Shown here: positions 1-11,091 of the stretch, one piece after another
Position numbering within the stretch: position 1 is the stretch's first letter
Layout: every line of letters begins with the position of its first letter
DNA from: Mercurialis annua
Taxonomy: Eukaryota > Streptophyta > Magnoliopsida > Malpighiales > Euphorbiaceae
NCBI RefSeq assembly: GCF_937616625.2
Contig: NC_065571.1
Span: forward strand, 12,774,501 to 12,838,500
Direction: 5' to 3'
Length of the DNA stretch: 64,000 bases
Notes under the pieces: generated by a model
The model's database searches: none
What the model saw: the letters and a program-made list of their open reading frames with translations, nothing else
Told to the model about the DNA's origin: nothing
Program-made: the position numbers and the translations under genes

Positions 1-39
1 CACAAATGCATGTCAGAAGTAGTACCTGTATCAATCTCC

Positions 40-3000
40 CTATTCTTGAACATAAATTTCAATTGGTTCAAGGCATTCTCTCAACATATCATGCCCGAGT
101 TGTGCTCTTTCATTATCTCCGAATCCAAATATCTTCCCCTGGCTTGTCACTGCAACAGTGTGGTATAGGCCTGTGCTGATCTGAGAAACCCGGTGCCTTC
201 TTAAGCTATCAAGGACGCGAGGTCTCAGCACTTTATCTGAAACTCCTCTATCTAGAAAGCCAAGGCTACCAAATCCCATCCAGCCAAAGCCGTAAACGCG
301 ACCGCTGTCAACCAGAACAAATGTTTTCCTTTTTCTTGCACAAACCTAAGAAAAAGAAGCACCGCAAGTTCATTATCAAATGCTAAAAGGATGTTATAGC
401 ATGCATTGTTTTCACTAAAAGAAAAGAATTATATGCTTCAACCAGAAGCATTTTTGTTTCAGTGGCATCGAAATTCCATTTCAATGAATGTTCACAATTA
501 AAGTAAAAGTTGAAACAACACTCAATATAAGAGCTCACGACTTATGATTACCAAAACTTCACCAATCTTACATTTCGGCAATTCGTTTCCATTTTCAGAA
601 CTGCTTGTAAAATTTCAACACTATTATTAACTAAATTTATAAAAAAAAAAAATCGTTTTGCTGTATTTGTTTTGGTAATTCCTGTTTTGAATTTTTCATT
701 TTCGTGCTGCATAAATTAGCATTGAAGATATAGAAGAGTGATAAGGCTGATCAAACTAAACCTGCACAGCAAGGTGGCTCTTAAGGCTGTTGAGGGGTTC
801 AGGAAGGGTCTTATCAATTTCATCTCCATGGCCTAATGCACCACAGTAGCCTTTTCCCCAAGTGTATACCTACAAACACCACGATAGAAAATAAAACGTC
901 TTGCAAAAGTTTAAAGTCAGACGCCAAGCACTGTATCTAAAATAGAGTGCTTTAATACTAACAAATCCACTGGAATCAAGTGCCACTGCATGTTCATCCC
1001 CAGCTGACACACGGACTACGTGAATGTCCTTCCTTTTAAAAGTCTGAATTGCACGAGGTTGAAACTCATTATGCTGCTCTCCGTGGCCAAGACAGAAATT
1101 AAAACCGGAACCAAATGAGTAAACTGCCCCGTTGTTAGTTACAGCTAGGACGTAACCAGGACCAGCTGCTATTTGGACAACAGAACCAACCCAGTTTAAT
1201 GCTTCAATAAGTTTAGGTGTTGGTTGATCTACTGTGTCACCATGACCAAGTTGCCCATGTGTGTTGGTTCCACAGCTATAGACTTGGCCTTGTCTCGTGA
1301 GGAATACAGTAAAGTTAAGCCCTGCAGCAACCTGAAACAAGTACTTAGCTTTAAATAATGTATTATTAGCAAAACAGTAAACCAGATAATGTCATTATAG
1401 ATAGGGCCATGTCAACTCTGCATGGGCCACTTCAGAAGAAGTCTCATCAGTCAACTAAACTACATAAATGCCTCACAATAAGAAGAAAGCAAAAGACACC
1501 CAACAATTCTAATGAGAGCTTGGCTAGTTATTTTTTGTCAAATTTTTCGCAAAATAGTCAAAAAACAATTATCGAGAAAATGTTACCCTGTCAAAATGCA
1601 GAAAACTTTTAAGAGACCATTCACATGTTACCCCTCAATGTTTTATTCTTTGACAGCCATCGGCACTCTTGGTTCTAAAATTGCATTGTTGAATTCAAGC
1701 CAATGCTATTCCACTAACGTACACCAAGCAATGGTGCCTACGAATTAGATAATCAATTTCGACTTTTAAGTTCTAATGTCTCATCCAACAGTCTCCACAA
1801 CTACGTCAGAACATGCTTGATAATCCACAAATAATATGGTCTTGGAATAAATGAAAAAGTATTAGGCATTTACCCACAACTTATTTCTAGGAATGACAAC
1901 CAAGAGTGAAATTTAAATTATTTAAACAAAATATAACTTGAATGTGGCAGCAAGCCAAAAGGTTAAAGTCTATATTCAGAACAGCTAAGTATAGCATACC
2001 ATTCATGATGTGACCCAAAAAGGCTTAATGCAAGATTTCTAAGAATTACAGATAAAACTGTGCATTCTCAGGTAAAGTACAGATAGCATAACAAATTACC
2101 TGCTTGCAAGGAACTCCCTTTAATGCCTCAACAAACCTAGGCCTGAATATGGGTCGTGTTGTATCTCGATGACCACAGCAAAAAGACGAATTATCTCCGC
2201 ATGTGAAAACCTGCATGAATAATTGAAAACATTCGATTAATACAACAGCTTTTCCAAGAACAAACTCATCATTTTAATATTAGACATGCCAGTATTAGTC
2301 TCTAGCATATATCTGAAAGATATCATTTCAAATTGCAATGTCAAGGTCCTTGGTGAAAAAAGTACAAAAATGATAAACAGCGTCATAACACAATGTACAT
2401 GCTGCAAGGTCCAACAAATTGCAGAAGTAAACAAAGTATAATGCCAATCATGGAGAAGAAAGAATCAGCGTTAGATACTAAAACATGTGCATTATCCTAG
2501 TTAGTGGCATCATGATAGGAAGAGTTCAACATCTCAATACAAAAAAGAAGCCATGGTTCCTGCAATACCATTATCTCATTTTTACATCATAAATGTAGAA
2601 AACACTGCAAAAGGATGCATCAAAACACAAAAGACAATGATGTTATGGAGTTACTCGCAATTTAACAAATTTAGATAACAAACATATTTCCGGCTTTCGC
2701 AGTTTGCGGTAATTCTGCACTGCCAAATTCTAACAAGTTTACTTCTAAACATTCTGGCATAAAATATACTCCCTCAGTCCCATTTAGGAAGATCCATTGT
2801 TAAGTTACGCATATTAAGAAGACATAAAATATATTTTTTTTCTTATTTTTCCCTTATTTCTTGTGCTTTAGAATTATACATATCATTAGTTATCTTGTAA
2901 AATATGTTTAACCATTAAAATAAATAAAGGGTAAAAAAAGAAAATTATGCTAAAAAGTATAGTGAGACTTCTTAAGTGGAACATAAAAAAATGACAAAGG

Positions 3001-5622
3001 AGATTCCTAAATGAGACGGAAGGAGTATTTAAAATTGTTAAGAATATTATCTAAATCTAGGGACAGAACATTTAATGTGCTAGACAATTAATTAGTTCAT
3101 TCAAATTGCATAAACTTAAAAGCCACAAGCTTCATTCAAATTCACACAACTTCTCAAGCCAAGTTTGTGCTATCCTTTGATCAATTAATCCCCTTACAGA
3201 TTCAAAATTATTTTGCATAAGAAGAACATTCTAATAAAACATATGCGCCAAAACTTAAAGAATGTGTGCAAGACTGGCTTAGATTTGTTGCTTCCAAGGG
3301 ATCTTGCTCCTTATACAGTATGGGTAGACGAAAATCCCGTTAAAACTGATTAACCAAACCAAAATTTGCGCTTCACCAGTCCAATAGTTGAAGTCAGGAT
3401 TGCAGTTTTTAATATGGTTTTCGGTTTTATATTTAGGATTGAGATGTCAGATAACTGCAGTGAACAGGATTATCGGTTCATATACAATACACATTTTTAT
3501 TAAAATTACATAAATGTTCAAGAAGCAAAAGGTGTGGGAATAGAGTTTAGATTCCAATCTAAAATGTATTACATACTTGCACTATACTTGGGAGTTGTGA
3601 GATTTCTCAATATTCTTTTGATTTATTGGGTTGGTGAAAATCAAATGCATGGTTGTGAGTACTATAATTAAGCATTTAAATTGTAAATTGTTCACTATAT
3701 GATACTCTCTCCATTTATTAGTTGTCGCTTTAGGCAAATATATTTGTCTATCAATAGATGGTCACTTTAGGATTTCTATGTGACTTTTACAATTGTCTTT
3801 CAAATTTAACCTTCTTATTAAATCTCTTCATTATTACATTCTAAACTAGTGACGATAATAACTTTATTTTCAAAACTAAATTCTTCACTAGTGGATTAAT
3901 AAATAGGGTTATACAAGTCTTTACCTTTGTAAGTTAAGACAAAGAAAGAACTTCTTAATATCCACAATTTACCTTCAAGCGAAAACTAAATAAAAACAGA
4001 GGGACTAGTTGTTAAACACTTTGAATATTCAGATTTATCTATTGCTGTTTGAATATAGATGTATTAATTCTTCAAATTTGTACATTTAGTTGTTTAATTA
4101 TTCAATATATTCTGCATAAAGTATTATTGTTAAAAGCTTTAAATTATTATTATCCTAATTTTTATGTATTCTGTAAAATGGTTAAAAAAATCAAAAACCA
4201 AACCGTTATGATTAATTGGTTGAGCGGTTAACCATCCTAATGTATTTAGGTTCATAATATTAAAAAGCCATAACATTTTGGACTGGTATATTATTGTAGG
4301 CTATATAGACCAGTTAACACATCAATGCAATATACAGGATTGAGACCTTTATCGCAGGATTGCTATAAACCACCAACTAATTTATTTCAAGATAAAATAA
4401 TGGCAGGTAGAGTATGAAGATTTACATACCTCTCCGGACTCCAAAACAAAAGCAGCATGATTTTGGGAAGCTGAAACTTGAACGACACGAGCCAAGGATG
4501 GGAAAGTAATTCTGTTGAATGATACACATTGTGTTGTCTCAGAACCATGTCCTAGAACACCACACAAACTGGAACCACAAGAATACACAGACGAATTGCT
4601 TATCAGCAATGTATGATACCTCCCAGTAGTTATCTGCATCTGCTAATGTAACCAAAGCCAAGAAGAAAATAGCTATCAAAACCTCTTCTAGAAGTTATAA
4701 CTTATAACCATACGAAGGGGGTAGAACCTGAAAATAATAATGAAAGTATTTTCACATGAACCATAAGAAAGGTCTATCGTTATGTAAAATCACAAATGTG
4801 CTTCTACTAGAATATGGAATGTGATCAGAAGTTTTATCATAAAATCTTCAAAAGTGACCTACTCCACCAATTGTCTATTGCTGACGGTGTCAAAAGAAAG
4901 AGCTTATAGTAAAAGTAAAAGAATAAATTTAGTATTAAGAATAAGGGTATGTTTCCACTAGAGCTACAGATAATTTTCTAAACTTTCTAGTTACTCGCAA
5001 TGAGATTAGAGTTCTAAACATATTTTGAATGTTAATAATTATTTGCTAAACATAAGTTACTAAACTATGCTCACATACACAACAAACTAATGAATAATGA
5101 CTTCGTCAGTAATCGAAGATTCGAAGTTGAGTTATAGCTAAAATTTAAATGATCATAAACAATAAATCTACATGTATTCCAATATTTTGAACCTTTGACC
5201 AATCACCATAATATGCACAAATATATTTCATTTCTTAGCTGAAAATTAGAAAATGTAAAAGCAATTAATCAAAGAAATAGTACATTGCCTGATGAAGTTT
5301 CAACCATCCCAGATGATTCCTCCACACCCTGTACGAACCTCAAAACCCGTTTCCAATTTTCACCACAACGATCAAACAATTCTTTTTGAGCATTCCTTGG
5401 CATCCCATTGTAAACAGCATTCGAAACACAGAGTTGAAACGCCGCAAAATCAACCAATGACTTGAATTTGTGAGGGTAAAGTCCATGGCTCCCTCCAAAA
5501 GTCTTAGAAGTTAACTCTAAACAGACAAGATCAATGGCACTAAGCCGCCCTGTCATCAATATTTCTAAAATCAAATGGGACGGCAATTCATCAAAGGGCA
5601 CCAACCTAAACCTATCAGCCAT
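40..5622 (-). CDS. RCC1-repeat protein with F-box-like N-terminus
   Basis: Six coding exons on the minus strand: 5622-5284, 4639-4430, 2210-2100, 1331-963, 869-762 and 345-40. All lie in phase 0 with GT-AG junctions and give about 480 residues. The start is the ATG at 5622 (MADRFR); the in-frame codon upstream at 5640 is TTG. Residues about 9-42 (LPSHLILEILMTGRLSAIDL) resemble an F-box-like helix pair. The rest is a run of RCC1 blade repeats with the typical GxVYSxG and LGHG motifs, such as YSCGTNTHGQLGHG, so a seven-bladed beta-propeller is expected. The closest family I recognise is the plant 'regulator of chromosome condensation' group (UVR8/RCC1-like), where a few members carry this N-terminus. 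Molecular role is unknown; propellers of this type act in protein or chromatin binding. The 2.2 kb intron between exons 2 and 3 carries two MITEs. The C-terminal stop at 40-42 is close to the window edge, so an alternative end outside the window cannot be excluded. Confidence 0.9.
2769..3025. mobile_element. Stowaway-like MITE
   Basis: A 257 bp element with terminal inverted repeats (left CTCCCTCAGTCCCATTTAGG, right end complementary to CTCCTTCCGTCTCATTTAGG). It is flanked by TA on both sides (2767-2768 and 3026-3027), the Tc1/mariner Stowaway target. No coding capacity. It lies in intron 2 of the RCC1 gene. Confidence 0.85.
3705..4005. mobile_element. Probable second Stowaway-like MITE
   Basis: The left end (CTCTCTCCATTTATTAGTTG) and the inverse of the right end (GTCCCTCTGTTTTTATTTAG) resemble Stowaway termini and are preceded and followed by TA. 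The inverted repeats are weaker than in the element at 2769. It is in the same intron of the RCC1 gene. Confidence 0.55.
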
Positions 5623-6560
5623 TTTAATAAAATCCCTCAACTTTTCACCTCAACAGCAAAAACCCACTTTGTTAACCCTCAAATTACAAATTCAAAGCCT
5701 ACCAAGAAAAAAAATGAGCTCAACAGAATGGAAATTAGACAGCAAAGATCAAATTTTTAGGCGAAATCTGAGACAATTACAACATAAAAAGAAAACAACA
5801 TCAGAAGGAAGGAAAATTGATGGAATAGAGTACAAAAAAGGCGGCCTCGATGAAAATAAATTCAGGGGTTTTTGATTCAATGATTGAAAATAAAACATCA
5901 GAAGAAACAGCTCACACACACACTAATCCCACGAGATTTATCTTAAATTTTTTTGTTTGTCAAAACACAGCACCTGAGCTTGTACCACCTGCAAATTGAA
6001 TACAATTCAATTAAATGAAATGCACATTAGCACAAAAAAGGGGCAAAATTTGGTACTTTCACACATAACAGCTATCAAAATGTTGTGCGTGAGATCAGAT
6101 TAGGGTTCATAATCAATCAATTTCATAAATAAACAAGCAATTGGCAATAACTCACCGGAAAAAACTACAATTGGATTCAAATTACCACAACAAGAGGACT
6201 AATTTACAATAAAGTTTGAAACTTTTACAAAACAGAATACGAAATGTGATAAATTGAGATCATTATAAGGCAAAAAAATACATATAAAGAATGCAAAAAG
6301 GACAAAATGGAGTCAGTGAGAACTTACCATACAAAAAGCAAACAGCCCAAATGCAGCAAATTTGAGCTAATTTGAAAAAAGTGTTGAATTAAATGAATTT
6401 GGGATACAAAAGTTGGGGCTTTTTAAAACTTTTTTATAATTTTATGGCAACATAATTAGCTGTAAAATGCTTTGTTTCTCTCTCTAGACTTGTGAAATTG
6501 AAGGGGAGGAGAAAGAAAATGTGTGTGTGATCTTTATTTTTGGAGTGTTTAATATTGGAG
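5623..6560 (-). promoter_or_regulatory. 5' UTR with probable leader intron, and promoter of the RCC1 gene
   Basis: Upstream of the RCC1 ATG there is no coding sequence. On the minus strand a strong donor (ATG|GTAAGTT) ends a possible leader exon at 6328, and an acceptor-like TTGAG|GTGAAAAG lies near 5650, so a 5' UTR intron of about 0.7 kb is likely. An AT-rich TATA-like stretch lies near 6430-6450. Exact transcription start is not determinable here. Confidence 0.45.
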
Positions 6561-6903
6561 TAAGATTCTGACTTGGGACTATTCATATTGTCCACTTTGT
6601 TTTTGACACGTGGAAGTAGATGGTGCTTGACACGTAGGATTTATGTGTTGGAGTTTGCGTCATCCCCCACTATTGGGACGGAGAAAATACTTGTGAAAAC
6701 TTAACGATGACGCATTTTCATTTTGATACTAATTCGAATGAAAATGTTTAATACGTTTGGTTTTTAAAGATGAAGGAAATTTCTTAATTTGATTTTAGTG
6801 TAATTTATTTTCACCTTCTTCGCTTCTTCCATTCCTTAACCATTTTACAAAATTAAAACTAAATGGCTATTTTATTTTGAACAAAGGATCACTTTATCCC
6901 CAA

Positions 6904-7100
6904 CTTGTAGGGGTGAGCACGGTTCGGGAGAATCCGGGAATCGGCAAATTTTCAGAACCAAATCAAAAACCGGAGATATAAAAAATGAGACTCATGGATC
7001 CGTACCAATAATCGGTTCGGTTCGATCCGATAATTTTACTTTTTGTACGGTTCGGTACGGAAATTCGGTTCGGTACGGTTCGGTACGGATATCTTTAGAA
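6904..7100. mobile_element. Possible hAT-type non-autonomous element end
   Basis: The motif TAGGGGTGAGCACGGTTCGG followed by multiple GGTTCGG/GGTACGG repeats is a common plant hAT-derived terminal signature. I did not find a convincing matching opposite end, so this may be only a fragment. Confidence 0.4.
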
Positions 7101-7250
7101 CCACAGTTATTAATTTATCTATAATATATATTTTTATTCTTTTATATAATTTCAACACCAATTTTTATGATCTAAACATGAATTAAGATTATTAATTTTA
7201 TTAATTAATTATGTTAATAATTAAAATAATCTTGAATGTATTAACGTAAA

Positions 7251-7755
7251 GGCCTAATAGCTTAAAAAAACCCACCCTTGTAACCCACTTTTCGATCCTA
7301 CTCCGATGTTGAAAATTTATCAATTTTATCATATTTCATATTTTATCGTTTCAATTGTACCCTTAAATATTAAATTAACGTCTTTTTCATTTGGAAAAAC
7401 TTCAAAAACGTTCTCCATGTATAACATATACTAATTGTACATGTTTAAAATTTATTTAGATTTAGTTAAATTAATTAAGAATTTAAATTAGTTTTAATTT
7501 GATTCAGGTTTTTGGTTAGTTTTTAAAAATAAAAGACTTATTTGTACTATTTTGAATGGAAATGAATTTAATTTTATCTTTAAACATGGTTAATTGAACG
7601 ATTTCATCATTTAAGTAAAAACAATTGAAATAATTAAAAAATTGGGGTACAATTGAAACAATAAAATGTGAAATAGGATAAAATTGACAAGTTTTCAGCG
7701 TCATGGTAGGATCGAAAAGGGGTTATAAGATCGGGGTTTTTTAAGACAATATGCC
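7251..7755. mobile_element. Mutator-like (MULE) MITE with long inverted repeats
   Basis: A 505 bp element with terminal inverted repeats of about 110 bp that start GGCCTAATAGCTTAAAAAAA on the left and, inverted, GGCATATTGTCTTAAAAAAC on the right. A perfect 9 bp duplication TAACGTAAA flanks it (7242-7250 and 7756-7764). Nine-base duplications plus long terminal repeats are diagnostic of Mutator-like elements. No transposase is present. Confidence 0.9.
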
Positions 7756-7764
7756 TAACGTAAA

Positions 7765-9089
7765 AGTATGTTTCTTCCTCCGTATTTTTACATATAATAT
7801 AGAAAATAAATTTAATAAAATTAAAAAGTTATTAATTGTTGTAAGAAAATAAAATGATGAAATTAAATCATTAACCATAAATTTTGTACACAATTGTATA
7901 AGCAGTAGGTTCTGTCCACATCTTTATAATATAGATAGAGTATTTTAATAGCACTAGTCGTATGCTATTGCGCGAAATTAGATTAATATTAATTTTTAAA
8001 TTACCATTGTAGAAGTATGTTACATTTATCTAAAAATAAAAATATTATATTAGACATAATTATTATTGATTCTGGTTTAAATTAATTGTAATAATTAATT
8101 TATCAATAAATACGGTTTTTATTTTTGTCATATTAGTAGTTTAGTACATTCATTAGTTTATAGTAATTTGTATTTTTACGTAAATTAGCTTTTAGACATT
8201 GGATAATTCAATTTGGAAATCATAAAAATGCTCTTTTAGTATAAGTATTTTATTCAAATTAGGATATTAATAAAAATTATTTAATAATAACTTAAAAAAT
8301 AAATAAGTGTTTTATCCAAATTAGAAACTCATGAGAATACTCTTTTGGTCCTTTCAATTATATAAGTATATAGATATAGATTAGAAATATACTTCTTTAA
8401 TAGATAATTAATTAGAATATTAGTTTATTTTAATTATGTTCATAATAGTTCAGTTTAATTAGAATTCTAAATCAATTAGTTTAATATATAATTTTAGTAG
8501 ATAAACATATATTATAATATTAATTAAATTTATTATAATTATATGATTGTGTTTTACTTTTAATCATTATTAAATTAGCTAGAGTTTTTATATTTTCAAA
8601 ATTATAAAAAAAAATGTTCAGTAATTCAAATATAATACGAATGATTTAATTTCATCATTTTAGGTAAATAACCATACCTAAAATAAATCAGTATGGTAAT
8701 GTTCAGTAATTCAGATATTGTAGTGGATCATGGCGATCTACCCGAATCCCGGATTGACGCGCTTTGGGCGGATCCTAAAGGATTGGTCTTCATTGATATA
8801 TCAGCGGAGCTCAAGGGATTCGGCCGCCTTCCTCATATGTTCAGGTCTTCATTTGGAGTCCGGTATCACCTGAGAATGGATCTCCTGTGACTCGGCTCCA
8901 TTGTAACTATCGTAGGATCAAGAAAGTGAGATAAACTCTCCGATTTTCAAGGTGTTTTTTTTTCCAACGTGGTTTTTAATAGAAAAAATTAGAAATGGTC
9001 CTAAATTTTTTAACATTTTAAATTGATGCCTAATAATTAAAAATAATAATTTAATCCCTTTAATTTAAAATTTAAAATAACAAATTAAT
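7765..9089. other. AT-rich intergenic stretch with a small unexplained GC-richer island
   Basis: Mostly AT-rich with no gene. A CACTAGTCGTATGCTATTGC motif at about 7951-7970 resembles a motif at 58631 and may mark a degraded repeat. A 65-codon ORF at 8693-8890 (plus) has higher GC than its surroundings and contains DPKGLVFIDISAELKGFGRL; I do not recognise it and cannot tell whether it is coding or a captured fragment. Confidence 0.4.
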
Positions 9090-10100
9090 TGTTACTACCC
9101 GAAATCTCAGGCGGAAACCGACGCTAAGTAATGGGAATGATAGTTCCGAAACCCGTAGCAAGCCTAAAAAAATGCAATTACAATTTTTCGCAAGCAATCA
9201 CAATAAACCACACATGTATATATAAAAACGCTTTCGCAATAAAACTATTCAAAGCGTTACGATTACAAACTTTTACTTATGCTCTAAAGACGTTTATCAG
9301 GGTCTTACGTCGTGATATCTCATATCTAGCGTAGCCCTTTTTGGTAGCAAAACAGTTTAAGCGCAGTTTTCAAAACCATGCAGTTCTTATTATATTAGAG
9401 TAAAGTCGTAGCTTTTCAAAACCGTTTAACACGAGGTATATATACAGACTAGGACTTTAACTAACTGCATCACTACTGACAGAAACTTTCTCTGTACGTA
9501 CTTCCCAAAATACGGACTTCGGAACAAGGATAGAAGTTCGTTATCTCCCAAAAAGACTATTTACCTGAAAATGGTTATATTAACGGGGTCAGTTAAAACT
9601 GAGTGAGTTTATAAGTTTACAAATGAGTATTGTATAAAACATTCAAATAATGCCATAAACAATCATTTATATGCATCCACGTATAATACTCCGATTGAAA
9701 CCCTAAACCTTAGCTTGTATTGTCATAACTCATAACTATTGCTGTCTTGAACATGTTTCTGATACTTATTCCTTATGGTTTTAGTCCCGAGATAACTCTA
9801 CCGAGTTTAACTAAAACTGTTTATAGTACAATCTCTAGATAGTTCTATTGAGTTTAAATAGCACTACAAACTCACTGCTTGCGAGACCACGTGATAATCC
9901 TGGCAAGTAAACTAACCCTGCGCGGACTCCGAAGCACGAGCAGACAACGGGTTTAAAAATAAGGCACAAGTTAAAATCCAAACAACCTCTTACTGTAAGA
10001 ATACTAGACACCACATAGAACTAGCATCTCAAACCACAACCAAAGTGAAAACTAAAATAAAGCATACATCCATACAAACCAAAAAACAAGTTAAATTTAG
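9090..10100 (-). mobile_element. Degenerate reversed LTR fragment
   Basis: Read on the minus strand, 9090-9180 matches the 3' end of the LTR at 11092-13376 (same TTTAGGCTTGCTACGGGTTT motif). About 9570-9625 matches its 'ctcactcagt...gaccccgtt' segment and 9680-9710 matches its 'gggtttcaatcgga' segment. Many substitutions show an old insertion. The LTR start (TGTAATACCCC) and internal sequence were not found, so it is a truncated or solo LTR; the right boundary is approximate. Confidence 0.6.
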
Positions 10101-11010
10101 ACGAGCTCTTGCTTTAAAACCGAAATTTGGAGTTCTTACATAAATCATTTAAAATCAATTAAAATTTCCAAAATATTGTGTTAGCCATAAACCATACTAT
10201 AAGCTCAACACAACATATCAGATGACACAAGTCTAATCCGACCCAAATAAAATACTAAAGTATAATCCAAAGTTTAACTTCAAAATCCTTCACTTAAACC
10301 AAAGTATTTTCGAAAACAAGAACTCAATTAAAGCTTAGTAAAATACTATTCTAATAGCAACAACATGCCAAAACTTGCCAATTTCATCCCAAAGTATATA
10401 CAGCTTAAATAAGTCACCTTATCATTTTAAATACTTTTAAATACTCAAACTCAGATTTGAAATAACCATATAACTAACTAATAAAATCATAACAAAACCT
10501 AACATAACTTATGTACCATTCCGCCAATCGAGTACCAATCAATCCTAAAACAAAGTCAACATATTTAGATCATAAAACAGCCCTATAAATATCCCTAGGC
10601 AGCCACTTACACGCTTGATACGAAAAACATATACACAACCTAAATAATGGCATAACAATTTCAAGATTTAATTGTAAGAGATATGATTCCAAGCAACCAA
10701 CCATCCAAAGAATTGAATTCGTAGTGAAATTTTTTAATTGAAAGGCTGTGGAAATAAAACTAGAAGATGAAGATGATAGTTCCATTATTTAACATATCAT
10801 GTCATCTATATGATTATTTTAAATTGATAAAATAAATAGTATTTAATATATTTATCAATAATGGGATAAACAAATGAATGGTCTGGATTATGAAAAGTTA
10901 TAACAAACTCTAACATAAATGTTAACAATAATAAGTTGATATTTACTAGTTAAGAACCACATAAATATACTAAAATGGATTAGCTCCATAAAAAAAAAAA
11001 CCATTTTGCC
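10101..11010. other. AT-rich intergenic sequence
   Basis: No gene supported. The small minus-strand ORF at 10570-10785 has no recognisable domain and AT-rich composition. This stretch probably contains further decayed repeat sequence and the upstream promoter of the cysteine-rich peptide gene. Confidence 0.4.
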
Positions 11011-11059
11011 TATAAAATGAGAATCACTCTTGAGCTTTTCCATTACAAATCAATTGATC
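11011..11059 (+). promoter_or_regulatory. Core promoter and 5' UTR of the disrupted cysteine-rich peptide gene
   Basis: TATAAAATGA at 11011 sits about 49 bp before the ATG at 11060, the spacing of a plant TATA box with a short leader. It is now separated from most of its coding sequence by the retrotransposon. Confidence 0.55.
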
Positions 11060-11091
11060 ATGAAGTATTGTAAAATAAATACAGCGATTAT
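11060..11091 (+). pseudogene. Cysteine-rich peptide gene, 5' piece (split by retrotransposon)
   Basis: An ATG at 11060 opens ten codons plus two bases that end exactly in the 5 bp duplicated target ATTAT at 11087-11091. The 3' piece resumes at 17450 in the matching phase, so removing the 6.3 kb element plus one target copy restores an uninterrupted frame (inference from frame and duplication). The encoded residues are the beginning of a hydrophobic signal peptide. Confidence 0.7.

Noticed and set aside
1409..1748. Plus-strand ORFs inside the RCC1 gene
   Set aside because: They lie opposite an intron of the RCC1 gene and have no domain.
5534..5875. 113-codon plus-strand ORF over the RCC1 first exon
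   Set aside because: Antisense shadow of the minus-strand exon and its leader.
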